Source of the DNA: an uncultured Veillonellaceae bacterium
GTDB taxonomy: Bacteria; Bacillota; Negativicutes; Selenomonadales; Selenomonadaceae
Direction: 5' to 3'
Length of the DNA: 64,000 nucleotides
Assembly (NCBI GenBank): GCA_900316275.1
Contig: ONCF01000068.1
Coordinates: 1-64,000, forward strand
Positions within the stretch are counted from its first letter, which is position 1. Every line of letters starts with the position of its first letter. The notes beneath the pieces are model-generated. The model made no database searches. It saw only the letters and a program-made list of their open reading frames with translations, and was not told where the DNA came from. The position numbers were made by a program, and so were the translations under genes. This document shows, in pieces, positions 1 through 10,095 of the stretch.

Positions 1-1397
1 ATGGTCGCGAGCATGACCTTTTCGTTCGGGCTGTGGATATCCACGGACGTGACGCCGATGGAGACCATGTCCAGCTGCGGATTGTTCTGGAAATGGTAGC
101 CGCACTCGAGGCCGGCGTGGATGGTCTCGACCTTCATGGGCTTGCCATTCTGCTCTTTAAAGGTCTCAGCCATGATTTTCGCTAGGCGGCTGTTTTTATT
201 CTCCTGCCAGCCCGGTGCCTTGTCCGAGGCGTGCAACGTAAAGCCCATGAGCGCGGCGAGCTCACCCGCCGCATGCACGAACTCGTCGAGTTTCGCATCG
301 ATGGCCGAGCGCGGGAAGAACTGCACGCGCACCTCGTCCGCATCCATCTCGACCACGCCGAGGTTCGCCGACGTCTCGACGAGGCCGGGGATGACCGTCG
401 ACATCGCGTAGACGCCCGTGTGCAGCACCGTGAGCAGTGTCAACAGGCGCTTCGCATCACCGGCCTTCAGCACCTCCGTCGGTACCTCCGTGAGTCCCGT
501 GAGCTCCAGCGTGATATCCGGGTCCACGGCACCGTAAATAGTCAGGAAGCGCTGCTTCTCTGCCTCGATGACGGCCTGCAGATCCGCCACTGGCATATCC
601 GTCACGATGGTGGCCGTCGCCATGTCTGGGATGGCGTTCGCGGCTTTGCCGCCCGTAAAGCTGGCCAGCTCGATGTGCCCCTGCTGCGCGAGGCCCTGCA
701 GCACACGCGCCAGCGTGCGGATGGCGTTGCCGCGGCCGTCACCGATGCGCTCGCCCGAGTGGCCGCCCTTGAGCCCTTTGAGCGTGAGCTGCCAGGCCTT
801 TTGGCCCGTAGCCGCCACGCGCGTGAGCGGACGCGAGAAGTCGATGTGCACGGAGCCCGCGCTGCCCACGGTCAGTTCGTCATAGTTCTCGCTGTCGCAG
901 TTGATGAGGAACTGCGCATCCTGCACATATTTGGGGTCGAGATTGATGGAGCCCGTCATGCCGCGTTCCTCATCCACGGTCACAATGAGGCGCAGCGGAC
1001 CGTGCTCCTGGGCGTGCTTCAGCGTGTAGAGGCCGATAGCCACGCCGATGCCGTCATCGCCGCCGAGGCTCGTGCCCTCCGCTTCGAGGTACTCTGCCGT
1101 GCGGTGCAGCTTAATGGCATCGTGCACTGGGTCAAATTTCACGCCCTCCTCGGCCACGCAGACCATGTCCATATGGCCCTGCAGGATGGTACGCGGTGCA
1201 TGCTCATAGCCCGGCGTCGCCGGCTTGTCCGCGATGATATTGTTTACACGGTCCTGCACGACCGTAAAGCCAGCGTCCGTGAGATACTTTTTCAAATAAT
1301 CACTCACGGCCTGCTCGTGGCCCGACTGGCGCGGGATACGCGTCAGCGGCGTGAACTCCGCGATAACATCCTCGACGACGGCATTCTGCTTGCCCAT
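1..1397 (-). CDS. pepD: Aminoacyl-histidine dipeptidase PepD (M20 family), 3' end cut by window edge
   Basis: Cytosolic dinuclear-zinc dipeptidase that splits Xaa-His and other dipeptides. About 465 residues are visible and no stop is reached before base 1. Metal-site motifs expected for M20/PepD are present: GHMDMV near residue 74 (His75, Asp77), GGDDGIG near 112, DEERG near 142 (the Glu pair) and HAGLECG near the visible C-terminus, followed by the HSPNEKV motif typical of PepD. The ATG at 1397 follows a GGAG site 9 bases upstream (1407-1410). PepD is usually about 480-490 residues, so only a short C-terminal piece is missing. Confident at family level. Confidence 0.93.
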   Translation of the reverse strand, partial: MGKQNAVVEDVIAEFTPLTRIPRQSGHEQAVSDYLKKYLTDAGFTVVQDRVNNIIADKPATPGYEHAPRTILQGHMDMVCVAEEGVKFDPVHDAIKLHRTAEYLEAEGTSLGGDDGIGVAIGLYTLKHAQEHGPLRLIVTVDEERGMTGSINLDPKYVQDAQFLINCDSENYDELTVGSAGSVHIDFSRPLTRVAATGQKAWQLTLKGLKGGHSGERIGDGRGNAIRTLARVLQGLAQQGHIELASFTGGKAANAIPDMATATIVTDMPVADLQAVIEAEKQRFLTIYGAVDPDITLELTGLTEVPTEVLKAGDAKRLLTLLTVLHTGVYAMSTVIPGLVETSANLGVVEMDADEVRVQFFPRSAIDAKLDEFVHAAGELAALMGFTLHASDKAPGWQENKNSRLAKIMAETFKEQNGKPMKVETIHAGLECGYHFQNNPQLDMVSIGVTSVDIHSPNEKVMLAT

Positions 1398-1487
1398 GAA
1401 AAAAGACTCCTTTGCTGCTGCCCCTCCGAACAGACTGTGATAATGCTGACCGCAGCGGCCTCTGTACCGCTGCAGCCTGAAAGACAT

Positions 1488-1514
1488 GAAAAAGCCGGGC
1501 GAAACCGCCCGGCT
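1488..1514 (-). terminator. Intrinsic terminator after sepF
   Basis: A perfect 9-bp stem (1493-1501 with 1506-1514, loop AAAC) is followed on the minus strand by a run of five T. It lies about 30 bases past the sepF stop and separates sepF from pepD. Confidence 0.85.
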
Positions 1515-1542
1515 ACTATCATACTATATTCTGACGCAACAA

Positions 1543-2118
1543 TCAATCTGGCAGGACACTGCCCATGCGCGCCCGGAGCGTCTCGATATCCACGCCGCGC
1601 GGCACGTAAATCATAATCTGTGCCGACACGCGACGCGGCGTCGCATCGAGCACATAGGCAGCACCGTTGATGAAATCACAGATACGGCACTGCTCGCTGA
1701 CAGCCAGGCGCTCGTAGTTGACCACCGCCGCGCGGCCAGCCTTGAGATCATCCGCGACCTGCTGCACCTGCGCAAATGCCGTCGGCGCATAGACGTTGAC
1801 ATCGAGATGACCGACCTTCGTCGTGTGCACCGTCAGCTGCGGGCCACCACCGTTGCGGCGCAACGTGCGGCCTCTGACGAAACCGTCCGCCTGCGAGGCA
1901 GAGCTGGCGCTGCCGCCGTAGGCCATCTCCGTGCCGCCATTGGCTACGCGCAGGACCTCGCCCGCGTCCTCCTGCGCTACCTCGGCACGCTGGGGCTGCG
2001 CCTGCTGCCTGCCTACCACCGTACCCGGGTCATTGTCGTCAATCTCACCCACGGGGTCCGGCATAAACAGCTCGGCCCATTGGTCGACCTTGCCCATGAT
2101 TTTATCCACGATCTCCAT
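1543..2118 (-). CDS. sepF: Cell division protein SepF
   Basis: 191-residue cytosolic FtsZ-binding protein that anchors and bundles FtsZ at the septum. It has an N-terminal amphipathic helix (MEIVDKIMGKV), a low-complexity Q/A/S-rich linker to about residue 85, and the C-terminal DUF552/SepF domain from about 95 onward, with the conserved core GRAAVVNYERL, ICDFINGAAYVLD and the RRVSAQIMIYVP strand. Length and order match the family. The start at 2118 has a GGAAGGA-type site upstream. It stands alone between typA and pepD and has its own terminator. Confidence 0.92.
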   Translation of the reverse strand: MEIVDKIMGKVDQWAELFMPDPVGEIDDNDPGTVVGRQQAQPQRAEVAQEDAGEVLRVANGGTEMAYGGSASSASQADGFVRGRTLRRNGGGPQLTVHTTKVGHLDVNVYAPTAFAQVQQVADDLKAGRAAVVNYERLAVSEQCRICDFINGAAYVLDATPRRVSAQIMIYVPRGVDIETLRARMGSVLPD

Positions 2119-2321
2119 ACCATCTCGTCCTTCCAGCCGCTAAAAAAACGTATACTACGAAACCAAATAATGCAAAACAAGAATTCTCTTCTTTTAAATG
2201 ACACACCCATTATAGCATGCTCGCCCGGCAAATGCAAAACATCCTGCGCGAAAATCTGAAAAATTTCTGACTTCCACACAGGATGCTTCTTATATAGGAC
2301 TAATGAACTAGCGAATACGGT

Positions 2322-4145
<1,824 letters not shown>

Positions 4146-4195
4146 ACTGTGTAATCTGCCTCCTGTAGTCTGCATAAAAAACCAACATAAGAAAA

Positions 4196-4215
4196 GGATA
4201 CAAAGCTTTGTATCC
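4196..4215 (-). promoter_or_regulatory. Perfect palindrome / terminator-like hairpin in the typA leader
   Basis: A 20-base perfect palindrome with GGATACAA arms around AGCT. On the minus strand it is followed by CTTTTC and, about 10 bases later, by a T6 run. It sits between the predicted typA promoter and the typA ribosome site, so it could act as an attenuator or an mRNA-stability hairpin. The function is inferred. Confidence 0.5.
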
Positions 4216-4297
4216 CGGCTCACAAAATCTATGGCCGGCGGCTGCATAGCATTGCCGCCCGCGCCTGCGCCCCTCCCGGGACGCGCAATTTAGTTTC

Positions 4298-4326
4298 ATT
4301 ATACACACTGCCTCCCCTGCTGACAA
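4298..4326 (-). promoter_or_regulatory. Predicted sigma-70 promoter of typA
   Basis: Minus strand TTGTCA (4321-4326), a 17-base spacer, and TATAAT (4298-4303). This predicts a leader of about 145 bases before the typA start codon. Confidence 0.7.
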
Positions 4327-4450
4327 GGTTTTTCGGCAAAATTTTGCGTCTGTGGCAGGGATACGGCGCGTTGCCCGCGAATGTTTATTTATTGAGTAGT
4401 ATTTACCATTTCTTTACATTTGACCGGCGCCCAAACAACGGTGCAACGGT

Positions 4451-4456
4451 TATAAT
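4451..4456 (+). promoter_or_regulatory. Possible -10 box of the polyphosphate operon
   Basis: TATAAT about 65 bases before the first gene of the ppx-like/ppk1 operon. No convincing -35 hexamer is seen at 16-18 bases, so this is tentative. The rest of 4327-4520 shows nothing else recognisable. Confidence 0.35.
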
Positions 4457-4520
4457 AATAACGTGCGTGCTAACGCGCACCAGTTTTCCCTTTCTACCAT
4501 AATATAAGTGAGGTGCAGAT

Positions 4521-6056
4521 ATGGCTCTCAAAAAGGCAAATCTCTACGGAGTCATCTATATGTCCACCGCGAAGCTGGAACTGCTCATCGCCGACTTGAA
4601 GACGCACGAAATCATCGAGCGCGCGAGTTCGCCCAGCTTCGTGCAGGTGGCCGACCGTTCCCACATCTACCATGCGGAAATGGAGAAAATCGTCAGCTCG
4701 GTGAATGGCTTCCAGCAGATTCTCGCCGACTACGGCATCAAGGAGTGCGGCTTCTGGGCAAGCCAGCAGCTCATCGACGACATCACGGCGCGCTATCTGA
4801 CGGAGCAGATTGAAAACCGTACGGGGCTCACGGTCACGTGGCTGAGCTCCAGTCAGTTAAACTATTTCCGTGCCGTGTCGCTCATGGCGCACACGAAGGA
4901 GTCCGAAAGCCTCGGCGCGCAGGTCACGTACCTGCTCTACATCGGTTCGGCGAGCGCCACACTGCTGAAATTCCAGCAGGGCACGTTCCTGCGCAGCTGG
5001 AACATCCGCCTCGGCTATCTCGAGATTGACCGGCTGGCCTTTGCGCTGCGCAACGCGGCGAATGACCCGTACGAAATCATTGATGACTACATCGGCAGCA
5101 AGCTCGACTACCTCGGCAACGAGCTGCGCGAAAACCAGCGCGCCGATGGCCACGCCACGCTCGTGCTGCAGGGCTTTCAGGGGCTGAACAACTATTTTCT
5201 CAAGGATGACGAGCGCACGGCACAGGTCTCCCTGGCGGACTATAACAAGCTCTGCGAGCGCCTGCCCTCGGCCCCGACGGCGACGATTCAGAAACGCCTG
5301 CGCGTCGAATCCTCCACGGCCCGCCACGTCATGCCGGGCACGCTCATCACGCGCCGCATCATGGACTTCATCCATGCCAACCAGCTCTGGTGCACGCGCC
5401 TGAACGTCTGGGACGGCCTCGCGCTGCAGGTGGCGCGCGACCGCGGCCTGCTAAAACACGATATCGAGTCCATCACGCTGACCTCGGCCGTGAACATCGC
5501 CCAGCACTACCTCAGTGACGATGGCCACCGCGTGATGACGCTGCGCCTCGCGCTGCATCTCTTTGACCAGCTGCGCAAGCTGCACCATCTCTCGGCGCGT
5601 GACCGCCTGCTGCTGGCCGTGGCCGTCAACGTCTCCGACATCGGCAACTACATCAGCCAGTATGAGCACTACCATCATTCCTATTATATTTTGAAAGCGA
5701 ACCCGATTATCGGCCTTTCCGATAAAGAGAACAGCATCATCGCTGAACTCGCACGCTACCACAGCGCCGAGGCCCCCGACGTCGAGCAGTACCACTACAG
5801 CTCGCTGGAGCCGGATATACAGATGCGCGTTGCCAAGCTCGTGGCCATCCTGCGCCTCGCCGACGCGCTCGATGACTCGCACCAGCAGAAAATCAACCGC
5901 CTCGCCGTGTCGCTGCGCGAGCATGAGATCGTACTCACGGCCTATTCCTCGCAGGATTTGGCGCTGGAGGAATGGGCATTCGCCAAAAAATCCCAGTTAT
6001 TCTACGAAGTCTACGGCCTGAAAGCCGTGCTGAAACAACGGAGGTCCGAAGCATGA
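4521..6056 (+). CDS. Degenerate Ppx/GppA-HD protein (probable regulator of polyphosphate metabolism)
   Basis: 511-residue protein with the layout of the Ppx/GppA phosphatases that carry a C-terminal HD domain: an ASKHA-like N-terminal half (about 1-300) and an HD-like helical half (about 310-490). The key motifs look lost. The first phosphate loop, normally D-x-GSNS, reads YMSTAKLELL. The DxGGGS motif reads YIGSASATLL. The HD site, normally an HD/HE-I-G motif, reads NVSDIGNYI. By homology it belongs with polyphosphate/(p)ppGpp enzymes, but catalysis is doubtful. Its stop overlaps the ppk1 start (ATGA), so the two are translationally coupled. The start follows GTGAGG, and an in-frame ATG at 4560 is also possible. 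Confidence 0.7.
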   Translation: MALKKANLYGVIYMSTAKLELLIADLKTHEIIERASSPSFVQVADRSHIYHAEMEKIVSSVNGFQQILADYGIKECGFWASQQLIDDITARYLTEQIENRTGLTVTWLSSSQLNYFRAVSLMAHTKESESLGAQVTYLLYIGSASATLLKFQQGTFLRSWNIRLGYLEIDRLAFALRNAANDPYEIIDDYIGSKLDYLGNELRENQRADGHATLVLQGFQGLNNYFLKDDERTAQVSLADYNKLCERLPSAPTATIQKRLRVESSTARHVMPGTLITRRIMDFIHANQLWCTRLNVWDGLALQVARDRGLLKHDIESITLTSAVNIAQHYLSDDGHRVMTLRLALHLFDQLRKLHHLSARDRLLLAVAVNVSDIGNYISQYEHYHHSYYILKANPIIGLSDKENSIIAELARYHSAEAPDVEQYHYSSLEPDIQMRVAKLVAILRLADALDDSHQQKINRLAVSLREHEIVLTAYSSQDLALEEWAFAKKSQLFYEVYGLKAVLKQRRSEA

Positions 6057-8230
6057 GCAAAGAGAAAAAGCCCCTGAAACGCAAGGATTACGAAAACAAT
6101 CCCGACCTGTTCACAAACCGCGAGCTCTCGTGGCTGGACTTCAACGACCGCGTGCTCGAGGAGGCGCGCGACGCAGAAAATCCGCTGCTCGAACGTTGCA
6201 ACTTCCTCGGCATCACGCAGAGCAACGTCGACGAGTTCTTTATGGTGCGCGTGGCCTCGCTGAACAAGCTGGCCGCCGCCGGCATCAGCACGACGGACCC
6301 GTCCGGCCTCACGCCGCAGCAGCAGGTCGACGCCGTGAACGCCAAGGAGCACGAGGCCGTGGAGAAACGCTACTCCACCTACAACCGCTCGCTGCTGCCG
6401 CTGCTGGAGAAGCAAGGCATCCGCATTTTAAAACCTGCCGACCTCGACGAGCGGCAAAAGCTCACCATTCACCGCTATTTCTCCGATGAGCTCTACCCCG
6501 TGCTCACGCCGATGGCCGAGGACAGCTCGCGCCCGTTCCCGTTCCTGAAAAACAACTCGCTGAACCTCGCCATCCAGCTCAGCGACGCTGAGGACCCGGA
6601 GAAAAAACTCTTTGCCACACTGCGCGTGCCGGAGCTGTTCCCGCGCCTCGTGAAAATCCCCGGCGCGGAGGAAAACACATTCATCCTGCTCGAGGACATC
6701 ATCCGCGAATTCCTCGCCACGCTGTTCCACGGCTACACGGTGCAGTCGGCCTCGGCCTACCGCGTCATCCGCGACATGGACCTCGACGTGGCCGAGCACG
6801 ACAGCTCCGACCTGCTGCGCGCGGTGAAAAACCAACTGCGTGAGCGCGAGCACGGCAACGTCATGCGCCTCGAGATTGAAAGCGACATGGCGGGCGAGCT
6901 CGCCACGCACCTCATGAACACGCTGCACGTCGCACAGAACACGGTCTACCGCATCAACGGCCCCATCGACCTCACGTTCCTGAAAAAGCTCAGCGGCCAG
7001 GTCACGGGCCACGACGATTTGCGCTACAAGTGCTTCGATAGCTACCACGTGCCCGGCCTCACGCCGCAGGACAATATTTTCGACTCCATCCGCGAGCATG
7101 ACTACCTCGTGCAGCATCCCTACGACTCGTTCGACGCCGTGGTGAACTTCATCCAGCAGGCCGCGCGCGATGAGGACGTACTCGCCATCAAAATGACGCT
7201 CTACCGCGTCTCGGGCAACTCCCCTATCATCAAGTACCTCGGGCAGGCCGCCCAGCACGGCAAGCAGGTCACGGTGCTCGTCGAGGTCAAGGCCCGTTTC
7301 GACGAGGAGAATAACGTGCGCTGGTCCATGCAGCTGGAGAAAATGGGCTGCCACGTCATCTACGGCCTCGTGGGCCTGAAGACGCACTCGAAAATCGCCG
7401 TGGTCATCCGCCGCGACGACGACGGCATCCGCCGCTACATCCACCTCGGCACGGGCAACTACAACGACGTGACGGCGCGTTTCTATACGGATATGGGGCT
7501 CTTTACCTGCAACCGCGAAATGGGCATCGACGCCACGAACCTCTTTAACATGCTGTCCGGTTTCTCACGGCCGCCGTATTTCCGCCAACTCTGTATCTCG
7601 CCGCACAACATCCGCGAGTTCATCTACCAGAAGGTCGACGCCGAGATAGCCGCCGCGCGCGAGGGACGCCCCGCGCTCATCAAGATGAAGATGAACTCCC
7701 TCTCCGACTCCGGTGTCATCGCCAAGCTCTACGAAGCCGCGGCCGCCGGCGTAAAAATCCAGCTCATCGTACGCGGTATCTGCTGCCTGCGCTCCGGCAT
7801 CAAGGGTGTCAGCGAAAACATCGAGGTGCACAGCATCGTGGGCCGTTTCCTCGAACACAGCCGCATCTACTACTTCTACGCCGACGGCAACGAGGACATC
7901 TACCTCGCCTCGGCCGATATGATGACGCGCAACCTGAACCGCCGCGTGGAGATACTGTTCCCCATCCTGCAGCTCGACCTGCGCCGCCGCACGTACGACA
8001 TCTTCCAGCAGATGTGGGACAACAACGTGAAATCCCGCGTCATGCACGGCGAGACATTCAGCCGTATCGACCGCCGCGGCCTCACGCCGCTCGACTCGCA
8101 GCAGGCCTTCATTGACGAGGCCGAGCACCTGAACAAGAAACTGCGCCAGGCCGAGCAGGAAAAGAAAAAGTCGCCGGAAGTCTTCCAGCCCATGATGAAG
8201 CACGAAGACGAGTTCGGCGAAAGCAACTAA
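6053..8230 (+). CDS. ppk1: Polyphosphate kinase 1
   Basis: 725-residue kinase that polymerises the gamma-phosphate of ATP into polyphosphate, reversibly. The N-terminal domain starts with FTNRELSWLDFNDRVLEEA, followed by SNVDEFFMVRVASLNK. The catalytic core holds the phospholipase-D-like halves: VTVLVEVKARFDEENN and LKTHSKIAVVIRRD (the phosphorylated His), then YIHLGTGNYND, and the second His in HSRIYYFYADG followed by SADMMTRNLNRRVEI. Length matches PPK1. The ATG at 6053 overlaps the upstream stop and has GGAGGT at 6040-6045. An earlier in-frame ATG at 5972 would overlap the upstream gene by 28 codons and is rejected. Confidence 0.95.
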   Translation: MSKEKKPLKRKDYENNPDLFTNRELSWLDFNDRVLEEARDAENPLLERCNFLGITQSNVDEFFMVRVASLNKLAAAGISTTDPSGLTPQQQVDAVNAKEHEAVEKRYSTYNRSLLPLLEKQGIRILKPADLDERQKLTIHRYFSDELYPVLTPMAEDSSRPFPFLKNNSLNLAIQLSDAEDPEKKLFATLRVPELFPRLVKIPGAEENTFILLEDIIREFLATLFHGYTVQSASAYRVIRDMDLDVAEHDSSDLLRAVKNQLREREHGNVMRLEIESDMAGELATHLMNTLHVAQNTVYRINGPIDLTFLKKLSGQVTGHDDLRYKCFDSYHVPGLTPQDNIFDSIREHDYLVQHPYDSFDAVVNFIQQAARDEDVLAIKMTLYRVSGNSPIIKYLGQAAQHGKQVTVLVEVKARFDEENNVRWSMQLEKMGCHVIYGLVGLKTHSKIAVVIRRDDDGIRRYIHLGTGNYNDVTARFYTDMGLFTCNREMGIDATNLFNMLSGFSRPPYFRQLCISPHNIREFIYQKVDAEIAAAREGRPALIKMKMNSLSDSGVIAKLYEAAAAGVKIQLIVRGICCLRSGIKGVSENIEVHSIVGRFLEHSRIYYFYADGNEDIYLASADMMTRNLNRRVEILFPILQLDLRRRTYDIFQQMWDNNVKSRVMHGETFSRIDRRGLTPLDSQQAFIDEAEHLNKKLRQAEQEKKKSPEVFQPMMKHEDEFGESN

Positions 8231-8377
8231 TATAATAGTGGCGCCATAAGCGCCAACAAAAAGACACGCCTGTTGCACCAAATGGCAACAACCGTGCCCT
8301 CATATATAAAGGACGGCCCGACCGCCCTATCAGGTATGGATAAACAATGGAACTGACACAGAAAGAAGGTATCAGCC

Positions 8378-9328
8378 ATGCAGAGAAGCATCCAAAATGT
8401 CGCCGTCATCGACCTCGGCTCTAACTCCGTGCGCCTGCAGGTCACGCAGATTATCAACAACTCGTTCCTCAAGGTCACGACGCAGCTCAAAGAATACGTG
8501 CGTCTCTCCGAGAACATGGGGCCCGAGAAAACGCTGAAGCCGGAGCCTATCCGCCGCACGCTGCTCGCACTGCAGAAATTCGTCAACACCTATAGCGGCC
8601 TGCCGAATCTGCACGTCATCGCCGTTGCCACGGCGGCCGCGCGTCAGGCGCAAAATCAGGCCGAGTTCCTCGCGAACGTGCGCGATGAGACCGGCATCGA
8701 GTTCAACGTCATCCCCGGCGAGGAGGAGGCGCGCCTCGACTACCTCGGCGTCGTGCGCACGCTCCCCATCACGGACGGCCTCATCATGGATACGGGCGGC
8801 GCGAGCACGGAGCTCATCCTCGTCAAGGACGGCGAGGACAAGGAGCGCATCAGCATCCCGCTCGGCGCCGTGACCATCTCCAGCCGCTTCCACCTCGACG
8901 ACAAAATCTCGGCCTATGACCTCTTTTCCGCCATGTCGTTCGTCGAGGAAGAGCTCGCGAACATCCACTGGCTGCGCGAGGCCTACGAGCAACCGCTCAT
9001 CTGCCTCGGCGGCAGCAACCGCTCACTGGCGAAAATCTCCCGCCGCCGCGTCACGAGCGACGTCGAGGACCTGCCGGACATCCACGGCTACACCCTGTCC
9101 CGTGAGGACGCGCTCGCGCTCATGGGCGACCTAATCCGCACGGACAAAGTGGGCCGTGAACGCATCCCCGGCCTCACGAAGTCCCGCGCGGACGTCATCG
9201 TGGGCGGCCTCATCCCCGTCACGCTCGCCATGCGCCTCTGCCACAGCAGCGAGGTCATCTGCTCGAACCACGGCCTGCGCGAAGGCGCCCTGTTCGACTA
9301 CCTCGACCAGCAAAAGTCCGGCAAGTAA
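8378..9328 (+). CDS. ppx: Exopolyphosphatase / GppA-type phosphatase
   Basis: 316-residue ASKHA-fold hydrolase that removes phosphate from polyphosphate ends and possibly from pppGpp. Unlike the paralogue at 4521, its motifs are intact: IDLGSNSVRLQV at residue 11, VIPGEEEARLDYLG near 112, and MDTGGASTELILV near 137. A GGADVI-like region (SRADVIVGGLIPV) lies near 266. It is the short form without an HD domain. AGAAGG lies upstream of the ATG. It is 147 bases downstream of ppk1 and ends at a strong terminator, so the window encodes both the making and the breaking of polyphosphate. Confidence 0.92.
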   Translation: MQRSIQNVAVIDLGSNSVRLQVTQIINNSFLKVTTQLKEYVRLSENMGPEKTLKPEPIRRTLLALQKFVNTYSGLPNLHVIAVATAAARQAQNQAEFLANVRDETGIEFNVIPGEEEARLDYLGVVRTLPITDGLIMDTGGASTELILVKDGEDKERISIPLGAVTISSRFHLDDKISAYDLFSAMSFVEEELANIHWLREAYEQPLICLGGSNRSLAKISRRRVTSDVEDLPDIHGYTLSREDALALMGDLIRTDKVGRERIPGLTKSRADVIVGGLIPVTLAMRLCHSSEVICSNHGLREGALFDYLDQQKSGK

Positions 9329-9345
9329 AAAATTCCACATACCAA

Positions 9346-9386
9346 AAGCGCCCTGCGGCCACCAGACTGCAGGGTGCTTCTTTTAC
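9346..9386 (+). terminator. Intrinsic terminator after ppx
   Basis: An 11-bp stem (9346-9356 with 9369-9379, one G-T pair) followed by CTTTTA. It may also serve the convergent gene at 9403-9786. Confidence 0.8.
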
Positions 9387-9402
9387 GTATAAGCGCGACT
9401 CC

Positions 9403-9786
9403 TTATTTGGCTTTTGGCGCGAACTGAGCGGACTCGTAGTCGATGACGATACCGTACTGCAGGTAGCTGTCGATGGCGCGAATGATGAGGTTCAGCATTT
9501 CGTGCGCGTTGAGCTCGAGATTGCTGATTTCGCAGATTTTCACCGTCTCGCCGTTCTTGACGTGCTGGAACCGCACCGTGATGGTATAGCGCGTAATGTC
9601 GAGCAGGTAGTGGTTGCCCGTGCTCTGCTCCGTGAGAATCATCGTGCCCGGCATCGTCTCCGCGACCGGCGCGAAACCGAACTGCTGCAGGCGCTCACGC
9701 AGCTGCGGCTCCGTCTCCTTGTGGAAATACGCGTTGACCTTGTCCCGTTTGGCCTCGAGCTCTTTGAACAGTGGAAAGTTAATCAT
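9403..9786 (-). CDS. Conserved hypothetical protein, 127 residues
   Basis: I do not recognise the family. It is a soluble, charged protein with no signal peptide or membrane segment. The N-terminal 40 residues look helical (FKELEAKRDKVNAYF), the middle is strand-rich (TGNHYLLDITRYTITVRFQ) and the C-terminal part is helical (LNLIIRAIDSYLQYGI). GGGAGGAG precedes the ATG. It is monocistronic, convergent with ppx and divergent from the REC-EAL gene. Confidence 0.7.
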   Translation of the reverse strand: MINFPLFKELEAKRDKVNAYFHKETEPQLRERLQQFGFAPVAETMPGTMILTEQSTGNHYLLDITRYTITVRFQHVKNGETVKICEISNLELNAHEMLNLIIRAIDSYLQYGIVIDYESAQFAPKAK

Positions 9787-9847
9787 GCTAAACTCCTCCC
9801 TTAACTCAGCCTGCGGCCACTGTGCAGCAGCCAGCCACAGCTAAACG

Positions 9848-9889
9848 AAAAGACACGCCGATGGCTTGCGCACCATTGCGTGTCTTTTG
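9848..9889. promoter_or_regulatory. Long hairpin between divergent genes
   Basis: AAAAGACACGC and GCGTGTCTTTT arms enclose a further imperfect CGATGG/CCATTG stem. T runs occur on both strands, so it looks like a bidirectional terminator, yet the genes on both sides start away from it. It therefore sits in the leader of the 9786 gene and/or upstream of the 10096 gene. The rest of 9787-10095 shows no gene. Confidence 0.55.
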
Positions 9890-10095
9890 ATTTGGTCAAC
9901 ATTCTACCATAGTTTTAACAAAAAAACAACCCCGACTTGCGTCCTATAAGCAGGAAAATCCTGCCTGCGGCGCGAATAAAAATGTTATGAAAAAAACGGA
10001 GACATGCCTGTGGCGGCCAGCGACAAAACATAGCTCACCGCTGCCCGTACCAACAGATATATGCAGACCTGCGCATATAAAAGGAGTGGGACATC

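Noticed and set aside
231-1616. Long plus-strand open frame opposite pepD
   Set aside because: It is antisense to the clear PepD coding frame; the GC-rich genome gives long shadow frames. No family features.
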